Positions 8,619-17,540 of a stretch of 64,000 nt of DNA are shown here, in pieces. The notes under the pieces were generated by a model, which saw nothing but the letters and a program-made list of their open reading frames with translations, was not told the DNA's origin and did no database searches. Source of the stretch: Ornithinimicrobium sp. F0845 (lineage in GTDB: Bacteria > Actinomycetota > Actinomycetes > Actinomycetales > Dermatophilaceae); contig NZ_JALKAL010000009.1 in NCBI RefSeq assembly GCF_023015765.1, forward strand, positions 173-64,172, written 5' to 3'. Every line of letters begins with the position of its first letter. The first letter of the stretch is position 1. A program made the position numbers and the translations under genes.

Positions 8619-9347
8619 GTGCCTGAGAATCCCATCACCATCGCCATCGACGGGCCCAGTGGATCAGGCAAGTCGAGCGTGTCCAAGCAGGTCGCCCGCC
8701 GACTGGGGCTGTCGTACCTCGACACGGGGGCGATGTACCGCGCGCTGACCTGGTGGTGCCTGCAGCAGGGGATCGACCTCACCGACAGCCAGGAGGTCGC
8801 CGAGCAGGCGCGAACCTTCCCGCTCGAGATCGGCACGGACCCCGACGCGCCCACCGTGCACGTGGGTGGCACCGACGTGGCCGCGGCGATCCGCGAGACC
8901 GCCGTGAGCGAGCAGGTCTCGCACATCGCCACCAACCTCGAGGTGCGTGCCACGATGCGTGACCAGCAGCGCCAGCTCATTGCCGACGCCCGCCACGCCG
9001 GGTCCGGCATCGTCGTCGAGGGCCGGGACATCACCACGGTCATCGCGCCCGACGCCGAGCACCGGTTCCTGATCACCGCCTCCGAGGAGGCCCGGCTGGC
9101 CCGCCGCGCGAGGGAGCTGTTCTCCAGCGACGACGTGCAAGCCATCGAGGCCACGCACGACCAGATCGTCCGCAGGGACGCCGCCGACTCGACCGTCTCG
9201 GCGTTCTTCGAGCCGGCCCCCGGAGTGGTGGGAATCGACACCTCAGACCTGACGTTCGAACAGTCAGTGGCAGCAGTGCTCGACGCCGTGCACGCCGCAC
9301 CTGCCCACCCACCTGTCCACACCCCTGACGACGGAGGCACCCGATGA
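8619..9347 (+). CDS. cmk: Cytidylate kinase
   Basis: Cmk phosphorylates CMP and dCMP. The P-loop GPSGSGKSS is at residues 12-20, followed by [28 protein letters not shown], the substrate-binding [15 protein letters not shown], and a LID region with RRARELF and [10 protein letters not shown]. The start is GTG 8619. 242 residues is a little long because of a Pro/His/Thr-rich C-terminal extension. The stop overlaps the ATG of the sulfurtransferase gene (9344). The der gene lies three genes downstream instead of directly next, because the rhodanese and SufE-like genes are placed between. Confidence 0.94.
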   Translation: MPENPITIAIDGPSGSGKSSVSKQVARRLGLSYLDTGAMYRALTWWCLQQGIDLTDSQEVAEQARTFPLEIGTDPDAPTVHVGGTDVAAAIRETAVSEQVSHIATNLEVRATMRDQQRQLIADARHAGSGIVVEGRDITTVIAPDAEHRFLITASEEARLARRARELFSSDDVQAIEATHDQIVRRDAADSTVSAFFEPAPGVVGIDTSDLTFEQSVAAVLDAVHAAPAHPPVHTPDDGGTR

Positions 9348-10213
9348 CCACCCAGACCGACCCGCAGAGCAAGCTCGCGGCATACTCCCACCCTGAGCGG
9401 TTGGTGAGCACGCAGTGGCTGGCCGAGCACCTGGGTGCGGACAACCTCGTGGTGCTGGAGTCCAACGAGGACGTGCTCCTCTATGACACCGGGCACATCC
9501 CCGGCGCGCTCAAGCTCGACTGGCACCTGGACCTCAACGACCAGCTGACCCGCGACTACGTCGACGGCGAGCAGTTCGCGCGGGTGATGGGGGAGCGCGG
9601 CATCGGCCGGGACACGACCGTCGTCCTCTACGGCGACAAGAGCAACTGGTGGGCCACCTACGCCCTGTGGGTGATGTCCCTGTTCGGCCACGAGGACGTC
9701 CGCATCCTCGACGGTGGCCGCGCCGCCTGGATCGCCGAGGGCCGCGAGCTGACCACCGACGTGCCGCAGGTGAGCCCGGTCGACTACCCCGTCGTCGAGC
9801 GTGACGACCGCACCATCCGCGCCTTCAAGCAGGACGTGCTCGAGCACCTGGGCCGGCCGATGGTCGACGTGCGGTCGCCCGGCGAGTTCTCCGGTGAGCT
9901 CCTGGCGATCCCGGACTACCCGCAGGAGGGCGCGATGCGGGGCGGGCACATCCCCGGCGCGAAGTCGGTGCCGTGGGGCAGGGCGGCCAACGAGGACGGC
10001 ACCTTCAAGTCCCGCGAGGAGCTCGAGGAGATCTACCTCGGCGAGCAGGGTCTGGAGCCCTCCGACGACGTCGTCGCCTACTGCCGGATCGGCGAGCGGT
10101 CCAGCCACACCTGGTTCGTCCTGACGCATCTGCTCGGCTTCGAGCGGGTCCGCAACTACGACGGGTCGTGGACCGAGTGGGGCAACGCGGTCGGCGTGCC
10201 GGTGGAGCGCTGA
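9344..10213 (+). CDS. Two-domain rhodanese, CysA/SseA-type sulfurtransferase
   Basis: Two rhodanese domains: an N-terminal inactive one ([35 protein letters not shown]) and a C-terminal active one ([27 protein letters not shown]) with the active-site loop [12 protein letters not shown]. That loop fits the thiosulfate sulfurtransferase (CysA/SseA) subgroup of actinobacteria, which accepts sulfane sulfur on the Cys. 289 residues is typical. It overlaps cmk by 4 bases and the SufE-like gene starts on its last base, so the two sulfur-handling proteins are probably made together and may form a donor-acceptor pair; that pairing is inferred. Confidence 0.9.
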   Translation: MTTQTDPQSKLAAYSHPERLVSTQWLAEHLGADNLVVLESNEDVLLYDTGHIPGALKLDWHLDLNDQLTRDYVDGEQFARVMGERGIGRDTTVVLYGDKSNWWATYALWVMSLFGHEDVRILDGGRAAWIAEGRELTTDVPQVSPVDYPVVERDDRTIRAFKQDVLEHLGRPMVDVRSPGEFSGELLAIPDYPQEGAMRGGHIPGAKSVPWGRAANEDGTFKSREELEEIYLGEQGLEPSDDVVAYCRIGERSSHTWFVLTHLLGFERVRNYDGSWTEWGNAVGVPVER

Positions 10214-10695
10214 TGGCGGCACAGTTCTCCGCGTCCACCCGTACCGACGACCTGCCCGCGGCGATGGCCGAGCTGGCGGGGGAGTTCCACGCGCTGGAGC
10301 AGAAGGACCGCCTCCAGCTGCTCCTCGAGCTCGCCGGCGACCTCCCCGACCTGCCCGAGCAGTATGCCGGTCGGCTGGATGAGATGGAACGTGTCGACGA
10401 GTGCCAGTCGCCTGTGTTCCTGGCTGTCGAGGTCGAGGATGACCCGTCCCGGACGGCGCACATCTTCCTGTCGGCGCCGCCCGAGGCGCCCACCACGCGC
10501 GGCTTCGCGGGCATCCTGCACGAGAGCCTCGACGGGTTGCCGGCCGAGGAGATCCTGGCCGTCCCGGACGAGGCCCCCTACCGGTTCGGGCTGGCCGAGG
10601 CCGTGTCGCCGCTGCGGATGCGCGGGATGGTCGGCATGCTGGGGCGTATCAAGCGTCAGGTGCGGGCCCGCACCACCCTTGACGAGAGGCAGTGA
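10213..10695 (+). CDS. SufE family protein (Cys-persulfide acceptor)
   Basis: A 160-residue SufE-like protein. The central segment [18 protein letters not shown] holds the single reactive cysteine in the position of the SufE CxS motif; the C-terminal part has [19 protein letters not shown] and [20 protein letters not shown]. SufE accepts persulfide from a cysteine desulfurase. No sufS gene is adjacent; instead the rhodanese directly upstream could be the donor. The ATG overlaps the upstream stop, and the TGA overlaps the der GTG. Confidence 0.9.
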   Translation: MAAQFSASTRTDDLPAAMAELAGEFHALEQKDRLQLLLELAGDLPDLPEQYAGRLDEMERVDECQSPVFLAVEVEDDPSRTAHIFLSAPPEAPTTRGFAGILHESLDGLPAEEILAVPDEAPYRFGLAEAVSPLRMRGMVGMLGRIKRQVRARTTLDERQ

Positions 10696-12155
10696 CCGTG
10701 TCCGAGATCACCGGTGAGGCCAACCCCTCCCTCGAGGAGGCGCTGCGCGCCGGTCTCGACGAGTTCGACCTGAGCGAGGAGGACCTCGCGCTCGTCGAGG
10801 GCCGTCGCCGCCAGGCCGAGGAGGACCTCGAGGCCGAGACCCGGCCGGTCGTCGCCGTCGTGGGACGTCCGAACGTCGGCAAGTCGACGCTCGTCAACCG
10901 GATCCTGGGTCGCCGGGAGGCGGTCGTCGAGGACGTCCCTGGTGTGACCCGGGACCGGGTCGCCTACGACGCCGAGTGGTCCGGCCGCCGCTTCACCCTG
11001 GTCGACACCGGCGGCTGGGAGGTGGACGCCAGCGGCATCCACCTGCGGGTCGCCGAGCAGGCCGAGGTGGCGGTCGAGCTGTGTGACGTCGTGATGTTCG
11101 TCGTCGATGCGACGGTCGGCGCGACGGACACCGACGAGAGCGTGGTGCGGCTGCTGCGCCGCTCCGGCAAGCCCGTGGTGCTCGTGGCGAACAAGGTCGA
11201 CGACCAGCGGGTCGAGATGGAGGCGGCAGCGCTGTGGTCGCTGGGTTTGGGCCAGCCGTGGCCGGTCTCGGCGCTGCACGGCCGCGGCAGTGGTGACGTG
11301 CTGGACGCGGTGCTGGAGCACCTGCCGGAGAGGTCGGCGGTCTCCGGGGCCTATCCGCGGGGAGGCCCCCGGCGCGTCGCACTGCTCGGGAGACCCAACG
11401 TCGGCAAGTCCTCGCTGCTCAACAAGCTGGCCGGCGAGGACCGCGCGGTCGTCGACAACATGGCGGGCACCACCCGCGACCCGGTGGATGAGCTGATCGA
11501 GCTCGACGGCAAGCAGTGGCGCTTCGTGGACACCGCCGGGATCCGCCGGCGCGTGCACCAGACCCGCGGCGCAGACTTCTACGCCTCGCTGCGCACGCAG
11601 ACCGCGCTGGAGAAGGCCGAGGTCGCGATGGTGCTGCTCGACGCCTCCGACAAGATCGCCGAGCAGGACATCCGGGTCATCCAACAGGTCATCGACGCGG
11701 GCCGGGCCCTGGTCATCGCCTACAACAAGTGGGACGAGGTCGACGAGGAGCGCCAGCACTTCCTGGAGCGGGAGATCGAGCGCGACCTCGTGCAGATCAC
11801 CTGGGCGCCCCGCGTGAACATCTCCGCGCTGACCGGCCGGCACACCAACCGTCTGGTGCCGGCCCTGGAGAAGGCCCTGGCCTCCTGGGACAACCGGATC
11901 TCCACGTCCAAGCTCAACGCCTTCCTCGGCGAGATCGTCGCCGCGCACCCGCACCCGGTGCGTGGCGGCAAGCAACCACGGATCCTGTTCGCCACCCAGG
12001 CGGACACCCGTCCACCTCGCTTTGTGGTCTTTGCCAGCGGTTTCATCGAGCACGGCTACCGGCGCTTCCTGGAGCGCCGTCTGCGCGAGGAGTTCGGGTT
12101 CGAGGGCACCCCGATCGAGATCTCGGTGCGGGTGCGGGAGAAGCGCCGGCGCTGA
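10692..12155 (+). CDS. der: Ribosome-associated GTPase Der (EngA)
   Basis: Der is an essential GTPase for 50S maturation with two GTPase domains in tandem. Domain 1 shows [30 protein letters not shown] and NKVD; domain 2 shows [34 protein letters not shown] and YNKWD. The C-terminal KH-like domain runs through [20 protein letters not shown] and [15 protein letters not shown]. The start is GTG 10692 (or GTG 10698); an N-terminal acidic extension of about 50 residues precedes the first G-domain, as in other actinobacterial Der proteins. 487 residues is normal. Confidence 0.96.
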   Translation: MTVSEITGEANPSLEEALRAGLDEFDLSEEDLALVEGRRRQAEEDLEAETRPVVAVVGRPNVGKSTLVNRILGRREAVVEDVPGVTRDRVAYDAEWSGRRFTLVDTGGWEVDASGIHLRVAEQAEVAVELCDVVMFVVDATVGATDTDESVVRLLRRSGKPVVLVANKVDDQRVEMEAAALWSLGLGQPWPVSALHGRGSGDVLDAVLEHLPERSAVSGAYPRGGPRRVALLGRPNVGKSSLLNKLAGEDRAVVDNMAGTTRDPVDELIELDGKQWRFVDTAGIRRRVHQTRGADFYASLRTQTALEKAEVAMVLLDASDKIAEQDIRVIQQVIDAGRALVIAYNKWDEVDEERQHFLEREIERDLVQITWAPRVNISALTGRHTNRLVPALEKALASWDNRISTSKLNAFLGEIVAAHPHPVRGGKQPRILFATQADTRPPRFVVFASGFIEHGYRRFLERRLREEFGFEGTPIEISVRVREKRRR

Positions 12156-12275
12156 CCGCGGCTCCGTAGCGGTGGGTACCGAGCGGGTCCGGCACGTGTG
12201 CGACGTCCGACACGATCCCCGGATTCTTCGCGCAGAGCAGGGATGGGATAAAGTTCAGGTCGCTCACGAGCACCT

Positions 12276-12352
12276 CGGGCTGTGGCGCAGTTTGGTAGCG
12301 CACTGCACTGGGGGTGCAGGGGTCGCAGGTTCAAATCCTGTCAGCCCGACCA
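12276..12352 (+). tRNA. tRNA-Pro (anticodon GGG)
   Basis: A complete 77-nt cloverleaf: acceptor stem CGGGCTG/CAGCCCG, D arm with GCGC/GCGC, anticodon stem CTGCA/TGCAG around loop CTGGGGG (anticodon GGG), T arm GCAGG-TTCAAAT-CCTGT, discriminator A and an encoded CCA at 12350-12352. It reads CCC (and CCU by wobble). It stands alone between der and the convergent VOC gene. Confidence 0.96.
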
Positions 12353-12376
12353 CGAGATGCCACGAGCGTCCGCCGC

Positions 12377-12404
12377 AGCCGGATCCACACCCGTGGGTCC
12401 GGCT
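12377..12404. terminator. Perfect 12-bp hairpin between tRNA-Pro and a convergent gene
   Basis: AGCCGGATCCAC and GTGGGTCCGGCT pair over 12 bp (one T-G wobble) around a 4-nt loop ACCC. No T-run follows, as is common for actinobacterial terminators. It sits between the tRNA and the end of the minus-strand gene at 12430, so it may terminate both. Confidence 0.6.
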
Positions 12405-12429
12405 GTCGCGGTCCTACCGGGCGCCCAGG

Positions 12430-12918
12430 TCAGCGGGAGCCAGCCGCGTCCATGGCCGCCTTGATCTCCGCGACATCGATGCGGGACTGTTTGAGCATCG
12501 CCTCCATCGCGGCCTTGGCGCGCTCCGGGACCGGGTCGGCGAACAGGTCGTCCATCTCGGCTGGGTAGATCTGCCAGGACAACCCGAACTTGTCCTTCAG
12601 CCACCCGCACGGGCCGAATTCACCGCCGTCGCCGAGGGCCTCCCAGTAGGTGTCTGACTCCTCCTGCGAGTCGCAGGGAAGGACGATGGAGATCGCCTCG
12701 TTGAAGGTGAACTGCGGGCCTCCGTTCAGCGCCTGGTAGGGCTGGCCGTTCAGCTCGAAGTCCACCGTCATGACGCTACCCACGGGGTTCGGCCCGGGGG
12801 TCTCCACCACGTAGGGCGTGACCTTGGTGATGCGGGAGTTGGGGACGACGGAGGTGTAGAAGGTGGCGGCCTCCTCGCCCTGGGTGTCGAACCACAGGCA
12901 CGTGACGATCTGACGCAT
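12430..12918 (-). CDS. VOC-superfamily PhnB-like protein
   Basis: A 162-residue protein starting MRQIVTCLWFDTQGEEAATFYTSVVPNSRI, the typical beginning of the PhnB/3-demethylubiquinone-methyltransferase-like VOC family. It continues with VMTVDFELNGQPYQALNGGPQFTFNEAISI and GPCGWLKDKFGLSWQIYP. These are cytoplasmic dimers with a metal or substrate pocket, and most members have no known substrate. The start is ATG 12918 behind GAGAGGCG. The C-terminal tail is helical. It stands alone, convergent with tRNA-Pro and divergent from the phosphatidyltransferase gene. Confidence 0.85.
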   Translation of the reverse strand: MRQIVTCLWFDTQGEEAATFYTSVVPNSRITKVTPYVVETPGPNPVGSVMTVDFELNGQPYQALNGGPQFTFNEAISIVLPCDSQEESDTYWEALGDGGEFGPCGWLKDKFGLSWQIYPAEMDDLFADPVPERAKAAMEAMLKQSRIDVAEIKAAMDAAGSR

Positions 12919-13055
12919 GATGTTCGCCTCTCTGGGGCAGGGCACCCGGATGGCGCCGCTCTTGTACAGACCCCGGCCTGTCGGCATACTCATCGGTCCG
13001 GGTGGCGGCCCGGTCGGTGCCGGATCTGGGACCACGGGACCGTAGGCTGTTCCCC

Positions 13056-13664
13056 GTGAGCAGCGCGCAGGGTGACGGGGGTCGCCGCGGGGGTGTGTGG
13101 AATGTGCCCAACGTGCTCTCCATGCTGCGCCTGGCCGGGGTGCCGATCTTCCTCTGGGCCATCCTGACCCACCACGACCTGCTGGCGCTTTTGGTGCTGA
13201 TGGGGTCAGGGGTCACCGACTACCTCGACGGCAAGATCGCCCGCCACTACGGCCTGATCACCAAGCTCGGGCAGTACCTCGACCCGATCGCCGACCGGCT
13301 CTACATCGCCTCCACCCTGTTCGGCCTCGCCTGGCGGGAGATCATCCCGTGGTGGCTGGTCCTGGCGCTGCTGGCCCGGGACGCGTTCATCCTGGCGATG
13401 TATCCCACCGTGCGTGCCTACAAGCTGCCCGTGCCGCCCGTCCACTACATCGGGAAGGCAGCGACCTTCAACCTGCTGTATGCCTTCCCGCTGCTGCTCC
13501 TGGGCCAGTTCTCAGGTTGGCTGGGGGCGGTCGCACTGCCGGTCGGGTGGGCTTTTGCCTGGTGGGGGACGGGCCTGTACTGGCTCGGGGCGATCCTGTA
13601 TGCCTGGCAGGTGGGCGTTATGGTGTCTCGACGACGGCGACAGTGGCAGGCGGTGCAGGCGTGA
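13056..13664 (+). CDS. CDP-alcohol phosphatidyltransferase
   Basis: A membrane enzyme that joins a CDP-diacylglycerol phosphatidyl group to an alcohol. The signature DYLDGKIARHYGLITKLGQYLDPIADR (D-x2-DG-x2-AR-x8-G-x3-D-x3-D) is intact, at about residues 56-82. Five or six hydrophobic segments follow. The start is GTG 13056; upstream codons in frame are not supported by homologue starts. It opens the block that corresponds to mycobacterial pgsA2-Rv1823-Rv1824-Rv1825-gcvH, so the alcohol may be glycerol-phosphate, but the substrate cannot be told from the sequence. The stop overlaps the GTG of the DUF881 gene. Confidence 0.9.
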   Translation: MSSAQGDGGRRGGVWNVPNVLSMLRLAGVPIFLWAILTHHDLLALLVLMGSGVTDYLDGKIARHYGLITKLGQYLDPIADRLYIASTLFGLAWREIIPWWLVLALLARDAFILAMYPTVRAYKLPVPPVHYIGKAATFNLLYAFPLLLLGQFSGWLGAVALPVGWAFAWWGTGLYWLGAILYAWQVGVMVSRRRRQWQAVQA

Positions 13665-14527
13665 AGTTCCTACGCAGCCGGACCTCCGACGACCCCGAGC
13701 GCGACCCGGCAGCGTCCATGGCCCTGCTGCAGGAGGTGATGGACCCGCCCCTGGATCCCGGCTACACCTCGTGGTCCGACGCCCGCGAGAAGGCTGGGCT
13801 CCCGCGGAGCACAGGCGGACGTACGGTGCTGATGCTGGTCGCCGCCATCATCTTCGGTTTCCTGCTCTCCGTCGCGGCCCAGACCCTGCGGACCCCAGAC
13901 CCGGTCGCCGCCGCGACCCGCCAGCAGCTCCAGGAACGCATCGAGATGGCCTCACAGGTCGGCGATGACCGCGCGGCCCAGATCGAGATCCTCCGCGCCG
14001 AGATCGCCGACCTCCAGAAGGCCGTGGCCCAACCGCGGACGGGGCAGGACCAGCGCCTGTCGGCGGCGCAGCGGGCAGGGGCCACCGCGGTGATGGGCGA
14101 GGGTGTCGTGCTGACTCTGAACGACCCACCGCTGACGGCAGACAGCGAGGACGGCGAGCGGGTGCTCGCGCGGGACCTGCAGGTGATCGTCAACGGGCTG
14201 TGGGCCAACGGCGCCGAGGCGATCTCCATCAACGAACAACGGCTGACCGCCACGTCCACGATCCGCTTCGCCGGCGAGGCGATCGTCGTCGACCTCCGTG
14301 CCCTCGCCCGCCCCTACGAGGTGCGTGTGATCGGTCCGCAGGACCAGTTGCTGGACGAGTTGAGCACCGGGGCCACGGGTGACTATCTCGGCGAGCTCCG
14401 GTCGCAGTTCCGGATCAGCGTGGAGGTTGCCCCGGACGACGAGGTCACCGTGCCGGCCGGCTCCCGCCTCAGCACCCGGGTCGCGCGGGTCCACGACGCC
14501 ACATCAACCACGGAGGACTCGTCATGA
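13661..14527 (+). CDS. DUF881 family protein (first copy)
   Basis: A 288-residue protein with a cytoplasmic N-terminus, one membrane segment (TVLMLVAAIIFGFLLSVAA, about residues 48-66), a helical coiled-coil stretch (about 75-125), then the DUF881 domain with GEGVVLTLNDPP, LQVIVNGLWANGAEAISINEQRLTATSTIRFAG and RPYEVRVIGPQDQLLDEL. DUF881 proteins are single-pass proteins of unknown role in actinobacteria. It is translationally coupled upstream to the phosphatidyltransferase and downstream to the small basic protein. With the second DUF881 gene at 14859 it brackets that small membrane protein, a conserved arrangement that suggests a shared complex. Confidence 0.9.
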   Translation: MKFLRSRTSDDPERDPAASMALLQEVMDPPLDPGYTSWSDAREKAGLPRSTGGRTVLMLVAAIIFGFLLSVAAQTLRTPDPVAAATRQQLQERIEMASQVGDDRAAQIEILRAEIADLQKAVAQPRTGQDQRLSAAQRAGATAVMGEGVVLTLNDPPLTADSEDGERVLARDLQVIVNGLWANGAEAISINEQRLTATSTIRFAGEAIVVDLRALARPYEVRVIGPQDQLLDELSTGATGDYLGELRSQFRISVEVAPDDEVTVPAGSRLSTRVARVHDATSTTEDSS

Positions 14528-14856
14528 TCCCCCTCATCGGACTCGCCGCCGGCGTCATCCTGGGCCTCGTCCTCTCGCCCACGGTGCCACTGTGGCTGGA
14601 GCCCTACCTGCCGATCGCCGTGATCGCGGCACTCGATGCCGTGTTCGGCGGCATCCGGGCCGCCCTGGACGGTGCGTTCAACGACAAGGTGTTCGTGGTC
14701 TCCGTGCTCTCGAACGTCCTGGTCGCCGCGCTGATCGTCCTGCTCGGCAACCAGCTGGGCGTCGGGAGCCAGCTCTCGACCGGCGTGGTCGTGGTCCTGG
14801 GGCTGCGCATCTTCTCCAACGTCGCCGCCATCCGGCGGCACCTCATGGGGGCCTAG
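14524..14856 (+). CDS. Small basic protein, DUF1290
   Basis: A 110-residue hydrophobic protein with three membrane segments. It contains the family stretch YLPIAVIAALDAVFGGIRA and ends with GLRIFSNVAAIRRHLMG. DUF1290 (small basic protein, sbp in Firmicutes and Streptomyces) sits next to division and cell-envelope genes in gram-positives, but its function is not known. It overlaps the first DUF881 stop by 4 bases and is followed after 2 bases by the second DUF881 gene, so all three are probably made stoichiometrically. Confidence 0.92.
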   Translation: MIPLIGLAAGVILGLVLSPTVPLWLEPYLPIAVIAALDAVFGGIRAALDGAFNDKVFVVSVLSNVLVAALIVLLGNQLGVGSQLSTGVVVVLGLRIFSNVAAIRRHLMGA

Positions 14857-14858
14857 CC

Positions 14859-15893
14859 GTGGCCCCATCCCGCAGGAAGCGCAGGATCGCCAGTCGACCT
14901 GCCGGACCCCCAACGACAGCCGAGCAGCAGCCGGCGGAGGACCGGCTCCTGGCGGAGCAGGAGCCCGCACTGGCCGCCGAGGACCCGGGTGCGCCCGATG
15001 TGGAGCCCGCACTGGCCGCCGAGGACCCGGGTGCGGCCGAGCAGGAGCCCGCACTGGCCACCGAGGACCCGATGGAGGCGGAGCAGCAGGAGCCAGCGGC
15101 GACCGCCGAGAACCGTTTGGCGGAGCGACCGGAGGCCGAGCCCGGTGCCGGTGCCGGTGCCACCACGATGCCGGTCTCGACCCGGCACGCCTGGAGGCGA
15201 CTGGGACGGCTCATCAAGCCGCGCATCAGCACCGGCAACCTCGTGGTGGCGCTCCTGACCATCGTCGTCGGGTTCGCCCTCGTGGCCCAGGTGCAGGCCG
15301 CGCAGGACGTTGGTCTGGAGGAGTTGCGTGAGACCGATCTGGTGGCGCTCCTGGACGACGTGAGCGCTCGTGCCGAGAGCCTGGAGGACGAGATCCGGTT
15401 GCTGGAGGCCGACCGCGAGGCGCTCCAGCAGGGCACCGGTGCCGAGGCTGCCGCTGCCGCGGAGGCGCGCCTGACCAGCCACCAGATCCTGGCCGGCACC
15501 GTCCCGGTCGAGGGGCCCGGGATCACGATGACGGTTTCGGCACCCGAGGGTGGTTTCACGCCCACGATGATGATCGACCTGCTGCAGGAACTGCGCAACG
15601 CCGGGGCCGAGGCGATCCAGATCGGTCCGGTCCGGGTCGTGGCCAGCAGCTGGATCGGCATCTCCGACGGCGTGCTGACCGTGGACGGGCAACTGGTGGC
15701 CGACCCGTTCCGCATCGTCGCGATCGGCGATCCGCACACCCTGTCCGGTGCGATGGCCATCCCGGGCGGCTTCACCGACAGCGTTCGCGGCATCAACGGG
15801 AACGTGCAGGTTGTCGAGGGTGAGCTCCTGGTCATCGATGCGTTGCACCAGGCCGAAGAGCCTCAGTACGCTCGGCCCGTGCCGTCAGAGTAG
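14859..15893 (+). CDS. DUF881 family protein (second copy) with repeat-rich N-terminus
   Basis: A 344-residue DUF881 protein. Start GTG 14859. Residues about 20-105 form an acidic Pro/Ala/Glu region built in part from repeats of EPALAAEDPGA, then comes a membrane segment (NLVVALLTIVVGFALVAQVQAA), a coiled-coil (about 145-185) and the DUF881 domain (GPGITMTVSAPEGG, MMIDLLQELRNAGAEAIQIGPVRVVASSWI, DPFRIVAIGDPHTLSGAM). It is the partner of the first copy at 13661. The long N-terminal cytoplasmic linker is unlike the first copy. Function is unknown. Confidence 0.9.
   Translation: MAPSRRKRRIASRPAGPPTTAEQQPAEDRLLAEQEPALAAEDPGAPDVEPALAAEDPGAAEQEPALATEDPMEAEQQEPAATAENRLAERPEAEPGAGAGATTMPVSTRHAWRRLGRLIKPRISTGNLVVALLTIVVGFALVAQVQAAQDVGLEELRETDLVALLDDVSARAESLEDEIRLLEADREALQQGTGAEAAAAAEARLTSHQILAGTVPVEGPGITMTVSAPEGGFTPTMMIDLLQELRNAGAEAIQIGPVRVVASSWIGISDGVLTVDGQLVADPFRIVAIGDPHTLSGAMAIPGGFTDSVRGINGNVQVVEGELLVIDALHQAEEPQYARPVPSE
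14961..15077. repeat. 42-bp repeats in the N-terminus of the second DUF881 gene
   Basis: Units begin with gagcccgcactggcc at 14961, 15003 and 15045, giving a 42-bp period over roughly 2.7 copies. They encode EPALA(A/T)EDP plus a variable linker. Confidence 0.85.
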
Positions 15894-15938
15894 GGTCGGC
15901 GGCAACCGATCGTTTCGATGAGGAGACCGGAGACCCCC

Positions 15939-16328
15939 ATGAGTGAGCTGCAGTACCCCGACGACCTGCGCTACACCTCCGACCACGAGTGGGTCAGGGA
16001 CCAGGGAGAGGGCGTGGTCCGGGTCGGCATCACCTCCTACGCCCAGGACGCCCTCGGCGACGTGGTGTACGTGAGCCTGCCCGCGGTCGGCGACGAGATC
16101 AGCACCGGTGACGCCTGCGGCGAGGTGGAGTCCACCAAGTCGGTCAGCGACCTGTACGCGCCCTTGGCCGGTGAGGTCGCCGCCGTCAACGACGCGCTGG
16201 ACGCCACTCCCGAGCTCATCAACTCCGACCCCTACGGCGAGGGCTGGATGTTCGAGGTGAAGGTCGCCGACACGGCCGAGCTGGACGGTCTGCTCACCGT
16301 CGAGGCTTACCGGGAGCAGACGAACTAG
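15939..16328 (+). CDS. gcvH: Glycine cleavage system H protein
   Basis: GcvH carries the lipoyl arm that shuttles the aminomethyl group between GcvP, GcvT and the dehydrogenase. The sequence shows YTSDHEWV, VGITSYAQDALGDVVYVSLP, the lipoyl-lysine segment EVESTKSVSDLYAPLAGEV and DPYGEGWMFEVKV. The start is ATG 15939 behind GGAG; an ATG at 15918 would only add seven residues. 129 residues is standard. It is separated from gcvP by five genes; gcvT is not in this window. Confidence 0.95.
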   Translation: MSELQYPDDLRYTSDHEWVRDQGEGVVRVGITSYAQDALGDVVYVSLPAVGDEISTGDACGEVESTKSVSDLYAPLAGEVAAVNDALDATPELINSDPYGEGWMFEVKVADTAELDGLLTVEAYREQTN

Positions 16329-16355
16329 GCTTGGGGACGAACGAGGAGGTAGCTG

Positions 16356-16808
16356 GTGACCGAGCGAGAGCGTGAGCACTACGGGTCCGGCGTCGACCCG
16401 ACCGCCAACCTGCCCCACGGACTGGAGGTGCCGCAGCCGGGCTACTCATTCGAGGAGGACGCGCCCCGGCTCTCCGAGGCCGACCAGCGCACCGTTGACG
16501 CCCTCCGCCCCGGCACCGCCCTGCTCATCGTGCTGCGCGGCCCCAATGCGGGCGCGCGGTTCCTGCTGGACGACGATGAGGTGAGCTCGGGCCGCCACCC
16601 GAGCAGCGACATCTTCCTCGACGATGTGACCGTCTCCCGTCGGCACGCGGTCTTCGCCCGCTCCGACCAGGGTTATGAGGTGCGCGACGTCGGGTCCCTC
16701 AACGGGACCTACGTCAACCGGGAGCGGATCGACAGCCAGGTCCTCGAGCAGGGTGACGAGGTGCAGATCGGCAAGTTCCGCCTGGTCTACTACCGCGGGC
16801 GGCAGTGA
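16356..16808 (+). CDS. garA: FHA-domain protein, GarA/OdhI-like
   Basis: The C-terminal FHA domain (about residues 60-148) matches GarA: GRHPSSDIFLDDVTVSRRHAVF, DVGSLNGTYVNRERIDSQVLEQGDEVQIGKFRLV. In mycobacteria and corynebacteria GarA/OdhI binds and inhibits 2-oxoglutarate dehydrogenase, and phosphorylation of a Thr in an N-terminal ETTS motif by PknB/PknG turns it off. Here the roughly 55-residue N-terminal part has no TT pair or ETTS-like motif. Start GTG 16356. The gene sits between gcvH and the MerR gene exactly as in Rv1826-Rv1828. Orthology is strong from context; the regulatory mode must differ. Confidence 0.85.
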   Translation: MTEREREHYGSGVDPTANLPHGLEVPQPGYSFEEDAPRLSEADQRTVDALRPGTALLIVLRGPNAGARFLLDDDEVSSGRHPSSDIFLDDVTVSRRHAVFARSDQGYEVRDVGSLNGTYVNRERIDSQVLEQGDEVQIGKFRLVYYRGRQ

Positions 16809-17530
16809 CGCTGCACTCCATCGGGACGGTGCTGCGCGAGTTGCAGCAGGAGTTCCCAGAGCTCACCGTCTCCAAGATCCGGTTCCTCGAGACCGAGGGA
16901 CTGGTGCTGCCGCAACGACGAGAGTCCGGCCAGCGGGCCTTCACCGACGACGACGTCGAACGGCTGCGCTTCGTGCTCCGAGCCCAGCGGGACCGGTTCT
17001 GGCCGCTGAAGGTGATCAAGACCGCCCTAGACGGGATGGACCTCGGGGTGAGTGCCGACCCCGAGTCCGAGACAGCAACTGCAGCTGCACCTGCCGGGGC
17101 CGCTCCGACCCGGCCCCAGGGCGCCAGGCTGCCCACGGCCGACCAGCTGCGCCGGCGCCGCGCGGTGCGGTTGAGCCCGGCCGAGCTGCGTGAGGCGGTC
17201 GGCATCGACGTCGCCGCCTACACCCAGCTCAAGGCGTTCGGGCTCATCCGGGTCGACTCGGCGGGACGGCACTCGGCCGACGACCTTGACATCGCCCGGG
17301 AGTGCACGGCTCTGGCCGAGTACGGCCTGGAGCCGCGGCACCTGCGCCTGTTCCGGGTCGCGGCGGATCGCGAGGTGGGACTGGCCCAGCAGATCCTGGA
17401 GCCGGTGCGCCGCCGACAGGCCCGGGGGGCCGGTGACGCTGACCCGGAGGAGCTCGAGACCGAGATCGTGGCCCGCACTCTGGCCCTGCACGTGGCCCTG
17501 GTCCGGGCGGGACTCGGACAGAGGCAGTAG
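16805..17530 (+). CDS. ftsR: MerR-family regulator, FtsR-like
   Basis: A 241-residue MerR-type protein: LHSIGTVLRELQQEFPELTVSKIRFLETEGLVLPQRRESGQRAFTDDDVERLRFVL is the winged-helix DNA-binding part, followed by a variable linker (about 80-115) and a helical C-terminal domain (LSPAELREAVGID, LEPRHLRLFRVAADREVGLAQQILEP). The position after garA and before the bifunctional-nuclease gene matches Rv1828 and corynebacterial FtsR, which activates ftsZ. Start GTG 16805 overlaps the garA stop. The effector is unknown. Confidence 0.85.
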   Translation: MTLHSIGTVLRELQQEFPELTVSKIRFLETEGLVLPQRRESGQRAFTDDDVERLRFVLRAQRDRFWPLKVIKTALDGMDLGVSADPESETATAAAPAGAAPTRPQGARLPTADQLRRRRAVRLSPAELREAVGIDVAAYTQLKAFGLIRVDSAGRHSADDLDIARECTALAEYGLEPRHLRLFRVAADREVGLAQQILEPVRRRQARGAGDADPEELETEIVARTLALHVALVRAGLGQRQ

Positions 17531-17540
17531 CCTAGACGGG

